DNA of 7,565 bases from Rickettsiales bacterium. Lineage in GTDB: Bacteria; Pseudomonadota; Alphaproteobacteria; Methylaequorales; Methylaequoraceae. Made by a program: the position numbers and the translations under genes. Positions 1 to 7,270 of the stretch are shown here, piece after piece. The stretch's first letter is position 1. Each line of letters starts with the position of its first letter. The notes beneath the pieces were generated by a model. That model saw nothing but the letters and a program-made list of their open reading frames with translations. It searched no databases and was not told where the DNA came from. The stretch covers positions 15,485 to 23,049 of the forward strand of contig PARR01000036.1 of the NCBI GenBank assembly GCA_002711625.1. The letters are read 5' to 3'.

Positions 1-2217
1 ATACCAAACTTACCTCAGTATGAAGGTGCTGCTGCTAGAGTAACTCCTGGAGGTACTGATTGGATGGATGAACTTTTTGATCCTGCTAATGTAACTAGGA
101 TTAATGTAGCTGCTTCTGGTGGTTCAGAGCAAGGTCGTTATAGACTCTCTGCAAATTACTTGAATCAAGAGGGTGCTGTAATTTACACTGGTTATGAAAG
201 AGCATCAGCTAGGTTAAACTCAGAATTTAGATTGGGTGATAACCTCAGAATTGGTCAAAAAATTAATGTAACATTTGATAAAGAAACTCCAATTTCTACT
301 GCTTTTAATACACCACTTCAAATGTCTCCTCTGACGCCAGTGTATGATACACTTGGTAATTTTGCCGGACCATACTCAAATGCAACTGGTCTTAACAATG
401 GAGCTAACGTTGTGGCTCAGCAATATAGAGGTAGATTTGACTACAATAAGAACCTTAGGGTAATTGGTGATATATTTGTAGAGTGGGATATATCTCCTGA
501 ATTAACATTTAAAACTCAAGGTGCAATCCAAATGAGAGATCTCAATGGAAGAAACTTCACATCTCTTAACCCAGAAGATCCAGAGCCAAACACAGTAAAT
601 ACATTAAGAGAGGATCAATTTAGACAAAGTGATTGGAATGTATCAAATACACTGAACTACCAGAATACTTTTGGTGATCATACACTGGATGTATTGGTTG
701 GAACTGAGGCAGTAAAAAGTTCAATTAAAGGTCACGCAATAACTAGAACTGACTATTTATTTGAAGATCCAAGTTATTATCTTCTTTCTAATGCGGCAGG
801 ACAACCAGTTATTCAAAGTGGGTATGATAACTCAACTTCTATATTTTCAGTATTTGGTACTGCAAACTATTCATATAAAGGAAAATATTTCGCTACAGCT
901 ACTGTCAGAAATGATGAGACTTCAAGATTTGCACAAGCAACTGCAGATGCAACATTCCCATCAATTAGTGGTGCATGGCTTGTAAGTTCTGAAGATTGGT
1001 TTAATAGTTCAATATTTGATACTTTTAAAATTAGAGCTTCGTATGGAGAATTAGGAAACCAGCAAATTGGTGTTTCTAATGCTGACATAAACATAAGTAG
1101 TGTAGCTGAGTTTACCGCATTTTATGCCTTTAATGGTTCAGGTCAAGCTTCAGCTGGTGCAAACTTAAATGCGAAAGGTAATTCACTTTTAACTTGGGAG
1201 ACTACTATCAAGCAAAATATTGCATTTGATATGGGATTCTTTGATAATAAACTTACTGCTACAATTGATGTTTGGAAGGATACAACTAAAGACCTAGTGT
1301 CACAAGATACGCAAGCTATTAGTACAACAGCAATTGATGCTGCTGCACCATATGTAAACCTAGGTGAATTAGAAAATTCAGGATTTGATCTTTCCCTTAA
1401 TTATAGTGATGTAACATCTAATGGATTACAATATTCAATAAGTGGAAACTTTACACGTGCTGTTAATGAAATTACAAGCTTAATCTCACCTTTTTATACA
1501 GGTGGTGGTTCAAGAGTTGGTCCTATGACTAGGACTCAAGTAGGTGAGCCTATTTCATATTTTTATGGAAGAAAAGTATTAGGTATTTTTCAAACTGCAG
1601 CTGAAGTTGCTGCTTCTGCTCAACCCGATGCAGCTCCTGGTAGATTTATCTATGATGACTTGAACGGTGATGGTAAAATAGATGATAGTGATAGACAAAA
1701 AATTGGTGATCCACACCCAGACCTAATTTTTGGTGTAAACTTAAATTTACAATATAAAAATTGGGACTTAAGTGCGTTTATGAACGGTACCCTTGGTAAC
1801 GACATATTTAATTTTGAAGCTCTATATTATGAGTCTCCTTATTTCTTTGAAGGTAGTAGAAGTACTGCTGTTTTAGATTCTTGGAGTCCATCAAATACAG
1901 ATGCAAGATTACCTGCACTTAGTGAAACTATACAGAATAACGAGTTTACAACTGCAAACTCACATTTTGTTAGAGACGGTTCTTACTTAAGACTAAGAAC
2001 TCTACAGATTGGTTATACTTTGCCTGATAGCTTTGCATCTAAATTAGGTGCAGATTCAGCAAGAGTTTATTATAATGGAACAAACCTATTAACATTAACC
2101 GACTATGATGGTTATGACCCAGAAATTCCAAGAACTGGATCTTTGGATATAGGTGTTGCATCTAACTCGTTCCCAACGAATAGTATATCCTCTCTAGGTA
2201 TTAATATTAAATTTTAA
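1..2217 (+). CDS. SusC/RagA-family TonB-dependent outer membrane transporter, 5' truncated
   Basis: This is the outer-membrane beta-barrel of a SusCD glycan importer, which would move oligosaccharides captured by the partner SusD into the periplasm using TonB energy. The frame is open from base 1, giving 738 visible residues. The family usually has about 1000, so the signal peptide, carboxypeptidase-like domain and most of the plug are off the window. The visible part begins at the plug/barrel junction: the TDWMDELFDPA stretch followed by an SGGSEQGRYRLSANYLNQEG-type strand is characteristic of SusC. Further in are the conserved DLNGDGKIDDSDRQ loop (visible residues 553-566) with a DPHPDLIFGVN strand after it, and a last strand ending GINIKF with the terminal Phe usual for outer-membrane barrels. 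The ATG at 64 is an internal Met, not the start. The close 24-base gap to susD fits co-transcription. Family is certain; substrate cannot be read from the sequence. Confidence 0.96.
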   Translation: MPNLPQYEGAAARVTPGGTDWMDELFDPANVTRINVAASGGSEQGRYRLSANYLNQEGAVIYTGYERASARLNSEFRLGDNLRIGQKINVTFDKETPISTAFNTPLQMSPLTPVYDTLGNFAGPYSNATGLNNGANVVAQQYRGRFDYNKNLRVIGDIFVEWDISPELTFKTQGAIQMRDLNGRNFTSLNPEDPEPNTVNTLREDQFRQSDWNVSNTLNYQNTFGDHTLDVLVGTEAVKSSIKGHAITRTDYLFEDPSYYLLSNAAGQPVIQSGYDNSTSIFSVFGTANYSYKGKYFATATVRNDETSRFAQATADATFPSISGAWLVSSEDWFNSSIFDTFKIRASYGELGNQQIGVSNADINISSVAEFTAFYAFNGSGQASAGANLNAKGNSLLTWETTIKQNIAFDMGFFDNKLTATIDVWKDTTKDLVSQDTQAISTTAIDAAAPYVNLGELENSGFDLSLNYSDVTSNGLQYSISGNFTRAVNEITSLISPFYTGGGSRVGPMTRTQVGEPISYFYGRKVLGIFQTAAEVAASAQPDAAPGRFIYDDLNGDGKIDDSDRQKIGDPHPDLIFGVNLNLQYKNWDLSAFMNGTLGNDIFNFEALYYESPYFFEGSRSTAVLDSWSPSNTDARLPALSETIQNNEFTTANSHFVRDGSYLRLRTLQIGYTLPDSFASKLGADSARVYYNGTNLLTLTDYDGYDPEIPRTGSLDIGVASNSFPTNSISSLGINIKF

Positions 2218-2241
2218 CCCCAAAAACAAACACAATTAAAA

Positions 2242-3924
2242 ATGAAAAAGTTATTTATTTTATTATTATCTACATCAGTTTTAATTTCATGTTCAGATGA
2301 TTTCACTGACATTGATCCAGTAGGATCATTGAATGATGCTTCGTTGCAGAATGCAACAGGTGTTGATTTACTCCTTACAGGTGCCTATTCAGTATTGGAT
2401 GGTCATAGTAATGCAGGAGGAAGTGACTGGTCTCGAGCGGGAGATAATTGGTGGATGGATGTTTTAGCAGACGATGCTCACAAGGGTTCAAGTGATGGTG
2501 ACCAAGCAGATTTACTTGCTATGGAACTTTATACTTGGGATACAAATAACCCTTACTTCCTTGGAAAGTGGCGTGCCCTTTTTGCAGGAGTAAACAGAGC
2601 TAACGCTGTTATAGATTTAATTAATAATTCAGATAATCCAGCTGACTTTACAACTGAACTTGCACAAGCAAGATTTTTGAGAGGTCACTATAATTTTGAA
2701 TTATCAAGAATGTGGGTAAATGTTCCATACATATCTGATGCAAATTTTGCAGCTGCAGAATTTAATCAACCAAATAATGGCCCACTTTGGTCTGAAATAG
2801 ACGAAGATTTTTCTTTTGCTGTTGCTAATTTACCAGCATCTAGAGGAGGAAATTATTCTGAGCCTGGAAGACCTATACAATCGACTGCTAGAGCTTATCT
2901 AGGGAAATCAAAGCTCTACCAAGGTAGTTGGGGAGAGGCATTATCTAATTTAGAGTCTGTAATAAATTCTGGTCAGTATGCATTAAATCCAGACTTTTCA
3001 TCAAACTGGAGATCAGAAGGTGAGAATAGCTCTGAAATGATATTTGCAATTCAGTTTATGGCTGATGCTGGTCAATCTCCTCAAGGAAATAGAGGTGGTA
3101 CTCTTAACTGGCCAATTGGTGGTATGACTGGTAATATGTGTTGTGGCTTTTATCAGCCATCACAAGATCTAGCAAATTCTTTTAAAACAAGTAATGGTTT
3201 ACCATTATTAGATACATATAATCAAAGTGATATTGCTAACGATGCCGGTATTAATTCTGAAGATGCTTTTACTCCACATACAGGTCCTCTTGACCCAAGA
3301 ATAGACTTCACTATTGGAAGAAGAGGTATTGAGTATAATGGATATGGTCCTTTTACTGGAAAGGAAAACATTAGAGCTTCATTTAGTGATATTTCAGGTC
3401 CATATGCAGCTAAGAAAAGTATGTATTATGCTGGTGATGATGTTAATAAAGGTACTGGTGGTTGGGGTCAACAACGTTCTGGTATAAATTATCACATTAT
3501 TAGATATGCTGATGTATTATTAATGGCTGCTGAGGCAGCTGTAGAATCAGGCCAATTAGAGACTGCTAGAGGATACGTAAATCAGGTTCGTCAAAGAGCT
3601 ATTGATGGTCCTCGTGCTGATTCCACTCCAAACTATTCTATAAGTACATATGGAAGTGCATGGACTGATGCTGCTGTTGCAAGAAAAGCTGTTAGATTTG
3701 AAAGACGTTTAGAACTAGGAATGGAAGGTGGAAGACTATTTGACCTAAGAAGATGGGGTGTAATGGAGCAAACACTTAATGCATACATTTCAAACGAAGG
3801 TAGAACAATTCCAACATTTCAATCAAGAGCTGGTTCCGTTCAATCAAAACACACTGCGTTACCAATTCCAACTGAGGCAATTGATAACTCACAGGGAGCT
3901 TTAACACAAAACCCTGGATATTAA
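2242..3924 (+). CDS. SusD/RagB-family surface glycan-binding lipoprotein
   Basis: This is the outer-leaflet lipoprotein that sits as a lid on SusC and binds the incoming glycan. The product is 560 residues, normal for the family. It starts with a lipoprotein signal (MKKLFILLLSTSVLISC; lipobox L14-I15-S16-C17). The SDDF after the Cys resembles the reported Flavobacterium surface-export signal, so surface display is expected. Family landmarks are the RFLRGHYNFEL helix (144-154), RYADVLLMAAEAA (421-433), a helix from E487 through GMEGGRLFDLRRWG (to 506), and the C-terminal LPIPTEAIDN...QNPGY block (540-560). A vicinal Cys pair (C300-C301, in NMCCGFYQPS) is the only Cys in the mature protein apart from the lipidated one. 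The gene follows susC by 24 A-rich bases with no Shine-Dalgarno sequence, usual in Bacteroidota, and is followed by a strong terminator. The ATG at 2242 is chosen because it places the signal peptide at the exact N-terminus. Confidence 0.96.
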   Translation: MKKLFILLLSTSVLISCSDDFTDIDPVGSLNDASLQNATGVDLLLTGAYSVLDGHSNAGGSDWSRAGDNWWMDVLADDAHKGSSDGDQADLLAMELYTWDTNNPYFLGKWRALFAGVNRANAVIDLINNSDNPADFTTELAQARFLRGHYNFELSRMWVNVPYISDANFAAAEFNQPNNGPLWSEIDEDFSFAVANLPASRGGNYSEPGRPIQSTARAYLGKSKLYQGSWGEALSNLESVINSGQYALNPDFSSNWRSEGENSSEMIFAIQFMADAGQSPQGNRGGTLNWPIGGMTGNMCCGFYQPSQDLANSFKTSNGLPLLDTYNQSDIANDAGINSEDAFTPHTGPLDPRIDFTIGRRGIEYNGYGPFTGKENIRASFSDISGPYAAKKSMYYAGDDVNKGTGGWGQQRSGINYHIIRYADVLLMAAEAAVESGQLETARGYVNQVRQRAIDGPRADSTPNYSISTYGSAWTDAAVARKAVRFERRLELGMEGGRLFDLRRWGVMEQTLNAYISNEGRTIPTFQSRAGSVQSKHTALPIPTEAIDNSQGALTQNPGY

Positions 3925-3952
3925 TTAGATAAACTAATTATACTATAAGAAC

Positions 3953-3991
3953 AAAAAGTAGGTTGATTTGATTCATCCTACTTTTTTTTTT
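3953..3991 (+). terminator. Rho-independent terminator after susD
   Basis: A perfect 10-bp stem pairs 3953-3962 (AAAAAGTAGG) with 3977-3986 (CCTACTTTTT). A T-T mismatch and three further pairs (3964-3966 with 3973-3975) leave a six-base loop at 3967-3972. An unbroken run of ten T spans 3982-3991. It lies 28 bases after the susD stop and only 12 bases before the next start codon. It would end or reduce susCD transcripts, so the downstream lipoprotein gene is either expressed at a lower level by read-through or has its own promoter. Confidence 0.85.
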
Positions 3992-3998
3992 AAATTTG
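3967..3998 (+). promoter_or_regulatory. Candidate Bacteroidota promoter for the repeat lipoprotein gene
   Basis: TAAATTTG at 3991-3998 matches the Bacteroidota -7 consensus TAnnTTTG exactly. TTTG at 3967-3970 lies 20 bases upstream, inside the 17-23 base spacing known for the -33 element. Transcription would begin at about 4001-4005, right at the ATG at 4004, giving a leaderless or nearly leaderless mRNA. The -33 element sits in the loop of the terminator hairpin. The 8-base motif also occurs by chance inside genes here (432-439, 3693-3700), so position and spacing carry the case, and it remains tentative. Confidence 0.4.
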
Positions 3999-4003
3999 GC
4001 ACT

Positions 4004-7000
4004 ATGGAAAAGGTATTGAAAACTCTCTATGCATTACAACTCTTTTTTCTAATAGTATCATGTAGTAATGATACAAATCAAAAACAGTTTTCACTTCTAA
4101 AAAGCGATTATACTGGAGTTAGTTTTAAAAATAAATTAACTGAAACTAATTCTTTAAATTATTTTACATATCCATATATCTATATGGGTGGTGGAGTGTC
4201 CGTTGGAGATATAAATAATGATGGGCTTGATGATATATTTTTTACAGCAAACATGGAAAACAATAAGCTTTACTTGAATAAAGGTGAGCTTAAGTTTGAT
4301 GATATAACTATAACTGCAGGTATTGAAGGTTCAAACAAGTGGTATACTGGATCAACAATGATTGATATAAATAATGATGGTTACCTTGATATATACGTAT
4401 CTGTAGGTGGTTTAAATACATCTAGAGAAAATGAGCTTTACATTAATAATGGTGATAATACCTTTTCTGAAAGAGCTAATGAGTATGGGATAAATGATTT
4501 AGGAAATGGAGTTCAATCTACTTTCTTCGATTATGATAAAGATGGAGATTTAGACTTATATGTTGCAAACTATCCAATTACCCCTTTTGATGCTCCAACT
4601 AGCTATTATTATTACAAAATGAATAACACATTGGATGAGGAGACTGATAATTTATACAGAAATGATGGAGGTAATTTTACAAACGTAACAGATGAAGCCG
4701 GTATTAGAACCTACAGTTTGACCCTAAGTGCAACAATTGGAGATCTAAATAATGACTCTTATCCCGATATTTATATTTCTAATGATTTTAGTTCTCCAGA
4801 TTTTATGTATCTAAATAATGGCGATGGAACTTTCACTGACGTAGTCAAGGAATCAACAAACCAGACATCCTTTTATGGTATGGGTGTTGATATTGCTGAT
4901 TTTAATAATGATTCTAACCTTGATTATATCCAGGTAGATATGGATGCAAAAGATAATAGAAGATCCAAGGCTAATATGGCAAGCATGGATCCTGATTTAT
5001 TTTGGAGTACTGTAAATTATGGTTTTCATTATCAATATATGCACAATACTTTACAGTTGAATAGAGAAATAATCGATGAAAAGCCATTCTTTAGCAACAT
5101 ATCAAGGCTTTCGGGTATTTCTTCAACTGATTGGAGTTGGGGTCCTTTGCTAGTTGATCTTGATAATGACGGATGGAAGGACTTATTCGTGTCTAATGGA
5201 ACTAGAAGAGAGATCAATAACAAAGATTATTTTAACGAAATTAGTTTAAGGCCTTTAGCAAATGATAGTCTTCTTTATTATGCAAGCAAAATACCCTCTG
5301 AGGCAATTGCTAATTTTACTTTTAGAAATAATCAAGACTTAACCTTTACGGACGTATCTGAGAGTTGGGGTCTTGATGAAAAAAACTTTTCAAATGGAGC
5401 TGTATATGCAGACTTAGATAATGACGGTGATTTTGAAATAATAGTGAATAATATTGATCAAGAAGCTCAAATATATAACAATAATTCCAACAATAATTTT
5501 GTTAAAATTAAATTAATTGGTGACTCTAAAAACCCTAATGGTATTGGTAGTAGAGTTTTTGTTAAATCTGGAGAATTAAGTCAAATGCAGGAATTAACCC
5601 TTTCAAGAGGTTTTCAATCTTCTGTTTCACCAAATATAAACTTTGGGTTAGGTAAAAATGATAAAATTGATCAATTAAAAGTTATCTGGCCAAATGGACA
5701 AGAGGAAATAATAAAAAACATTAAAGTTAATACACTAGTTGAGTTTAATATTGAAAATTCTGTAAACTCTGATTTTAATTCAAATGAGATTGATACTTTT
5801 TTTGAGAATGTTAACCTTCTAGAATATAAACATGAGGAGAACGAATACAACGATTTTGTTAAAGAGGTTTTATTACCTCATGAAAATTCCAGGTTGGGTC
5901 CTGGAATTGCTACAGGTGATCTTGATGGTAACTCATTTGAAGACTTTGTAGTAGGTGGTGCTAATGGCCAGCCAACTGCATTTTTCTATCAAAATCCTGA
6001 TGGAAGTTTTCAAAAAAAAGAGTATAGTTTTAGTGAAGAACACAGCAAATATGAGGATATGGACATGATCATTGAGGACTTTGATAATGACGGTGATTTA
6101 GATCTTTACATAGTTTCTGGTGGAAATGAGTTTGAGCCAGATACACCAATTTTGAAGGATAGGTTATATGTAAACTTAGGTCAAGGAGTGTTAAAATATA
6201 GTGATTCTTCATTACCAAATAATTATTCGAGTGGTATGAGGGTATCATCAGCTGACTATGACAACGATGGTGATTTAGATTTATTTGTAGGAGGAAGAGT
6301 TGTACCAGGGATGTATCCCGTTCCTGCAAAGAGCTATTTACTTATAAATCAATCCAATGATAAGGAAATAATTTTTACTAATGCTACTGACGAAGAATTT
6401 TCTAATAATGATTTAGGATTAATTACTTCTTCAGTTTGGGCTGATTATAATAATGATAATTGGATAGATTTAATAGTTGTTGGTGAATGGACACCAATTA
6501 AGTTTTTTAAGAATATTGATGGTAAGCTTATTGAAGATAAATCCTTAATTGATGAGGATTCTACTAGAGGATGGTGGTACGATATAACCGCTGAGGACTT
6601 TGATAAGGATGGTGACATTGATTTAGTTGTAGGTAACCTGGGTAATAACTATAAATACCAAGCAAATGAAGATGAAACTTTTGATATTTTCTATAATGAT
6701 TTTGATGGAAATAATAGTGGTGATATTGTATTGAGTTATTATAATGATGGGGAACAATATCCATTAAGGGGAAGACAATGTTCGTCAGAACAAATCCCAG
6801 CCATTAAACTAAAGTTTGATGATTATGATGCCTTTTCCATAGCAACTTTAGAAGATGTATATACCGAACCTGCCTTAGAGAACTCTCTGCATTATTTTAC
6901 TAAAACCTTTTCATCTGTTTATTTAGAAAATACTGGCAACTCATTTAATATGAGTAAGTTACCAGTTCTAGCTCAGTTATCATCTGTTAACAAAATTCTT

Positions 7001-7270
7001 AAAAAAGATATAGACAATGACGGTTTTGTTGATATAATTATTTCAGGAAACATGTTTAATTCGGAGGTTGAAACTCCGCGAAATGATGGAAGTGTTGGTG
7101 TTTATTTAAAGTTTGACCCTAATACTGGTTTTAATGCAATTCCTTCAAGACAAAGTGGTTTATTTTTAAATGGTGACGTTAAGGATATGGAGTTTATTAG
7201 TTTAAATAATAATGACTATATTATTTCATCAAAAAACAATGATTTAATTGAATTTACAAGGATTAAATAG
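4004..7270 (+). CDS. VCBS/FG-GAP repeat lipoprotein with central ASPIC/UnbV-like domain
   Basis: The product is a large exported lipoprotein (1088 residues) of the CRTAC1-like VCBS-repeat family often found beside SusCD pairs in Flavobacteriia. Its biochemical role is not established; glycan or protein binding by beta-propellers at the cell surface is an inference. The ATG at 4004 puts a lipoprotein signal at the N-terminus (I17-V18-S19-C20). An upstream in-frame TTG at 3968 lies inside the terminator hairpin and would add 12 residues ahead of it, so it is rejected. Seven calcium-loop motifs (DxNxDG type) begin at residues 69, 121, 176, 247, 299, 385 and 470. An ASPIC/UnbV-like segment (about 499-581, with GIGSR at 513-517 and a WPNGQ turn) follows. 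Seven more motifs begin at 639, 692, 751, 814, 865, 899 and 1002. A non-repeat block between the last two has RGRQCSSEQIP (from R922). Asp and Asn are strikingly abundant. The next gene overlaps its 3' end. Confidence 0.9.
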   Translation: MEKVLKTLYALQLFFLIVSCSNDTNQKQFSLLKSDYTGVSFKNKLTETNSLNYFTYPYIYMGGGVSVGDINNDGLDDIFFTANMENNKLYLNKGELKFDDITITAGIEGSNKWYTGSTMIDINNDGYLDIYVSVGGLNTSRENELYINNGDNTFSERANEYGINDLGNGVQSTFFDYDKDGDLDLYVANYPITPFDAPTSYYYYKMNNTLDEETDNLYRNDGGNFTNVTDEAGIRTYSLTLSATIGDLNNDSYPDIYISNDFSSPDFMYLNNGDGTFTDVVKESTNQTSFYGMGVDIADFNNDSNLDYIQVDMDAKDNRRSKANMASMDPDLFWSTVNYGFHYQYMHNTLQLNREIIDEKPFFSNISRLSGISSTDWSWGPLLVDLDNDGWKDLFVSNGTRREINNKDYFNEISLRPLANDSLLYYASKIPSEAIANFTFRNNQDLTFTDVSESWGLDEKNFSNGAVYADLDNDGDFEIIVNNIDQEAQIYNNNSNNNFVKIKLIGDSKNPNGIGSRVFVKSGELSQMQELTLSRGFQSSVSPNINFGLGKNDKIDQLKVIWPNGQEEIIKNIKVNTLVEFNIENSVNSDFNSNEIDTFFENVNLLEYKHEENEYNDFVKEVLLPHENSRLGPGIATGDLDGNSFEDFVVGGANGQPTAFFYQNPDGSFQKKEYSFSEEHSKYEDMDMIIEDFDNDGDLDLYIVSGGNEFEPDTPILKDRLYVNLGQGVLKYSDSSLPNNYSSGMRVSSADYDNDGDLDLFVGGRVVPGMYPVPAKSYLLINQSNDKEIIFTNATDEEFSNNDLGLITSSVWADYNNDNWIDLIVVGEWTPIKFFKNIDGKLIEDKSLIDEDSTRGWWYDITAEDFDKDGDIDLVVGNLGNNYKYQANEDETFDIFYNDFDGNNSGDIVLSYYNDGEQYPLRGRQCSSEQIPAIKLKFDDYDAFSIATLEDVYTEPALENSLHYFTKTFSSVYLENTGNSFNMSKLPVLAQLSSVNKILKKDIDNDGFVDIIISGNMFNSEVETPRNDGSVGVYLKFDPNTGFNAIPSRQSGLFLNGDVKDMEFISLNNNDYIISSKNNDLIEFTRIK
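4208..7024 (+). repeat. Fourteen protein-level DxNxDG calcium-loop repeats
   Basis: The coding repeats are degenerate at DNA level, based on GAT-x-GATAATGA(T/C)GG. The longest match I noticed is 17 identical bases at 5417-5433 and 6083-6099. The repeats follow the pattern (G/A/E)D-(L/F/Y/I)-(D/N)-(N/K/G)-D-G-x-x-D-(hydrophobic run). Several copies lack the final Gly (residues 252, 304, 644, 819 and 904), while the Asp/Asn ligand positions are mostly kept. Spacing is irregular, 34 to 103 residues within each half, so this is a domain repeat and not a tandem DNA satellite. Confidence 0.85.

Noticed and set aside
64..66. ATG as the start of the SusC gene
   Set aside because: The frame is open to base 1 and the codons before 64 encode typical SusC plug/barrel junction sequence, so the gene is truncated by the window edge.
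432..439. TAGATTTG matching the Bacteroidota -7 box (also at 3693-3700)
   Set aside because: Both lie deep inside conserved coding sequence with no gene start downstream; they are chance matches in A/T-rich DNA.
761..985. Short + strand frame of 74 codons inside susC
   Set aside because: It overlaps strongly conserved SusC coding sequence in another frame and its product has no recognisable features.
867..1094. Antisense frame of 75 codons inside susC
   Set aside because: It is a shadow of the SusC frame with no recognisable domain and no visible start context.
3968..4003. Upstream in-frame TTG start extending the repeat lipoprotein by 12 residues
   Set aside because: It lies in the loop and 3' arm of the terminator, codes through the T-tract (PTFFFKF), and would bury the lipoprotein signal behind extra residues. 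The ATG at 4004 gives a normal signal peptide.
5032..5223. Antisense frame of 63 codons inside the repeat lipoprotein gene
   Set aside because: It is a shadow of the coding frame, and the sense frame here encodes a clear repeat motif.
6069..6764. Two antisense frames (6069-6329 and 6564-6764) rich in His, Tyr, Leu and Ser
   Set aside because: The composition is the mirror of the Asp/Asn-rich GAT/AAT codons of the calcium-loop repeats, so these are composition artefacts.
4208..7024. Recurring GATAATGATGG-like words as a CRISPR or DNA repeat array
   Set aside because: Spacing is irregular, copies are degenerate at third codon positions and all lie in one frame, so they are protein repeats.
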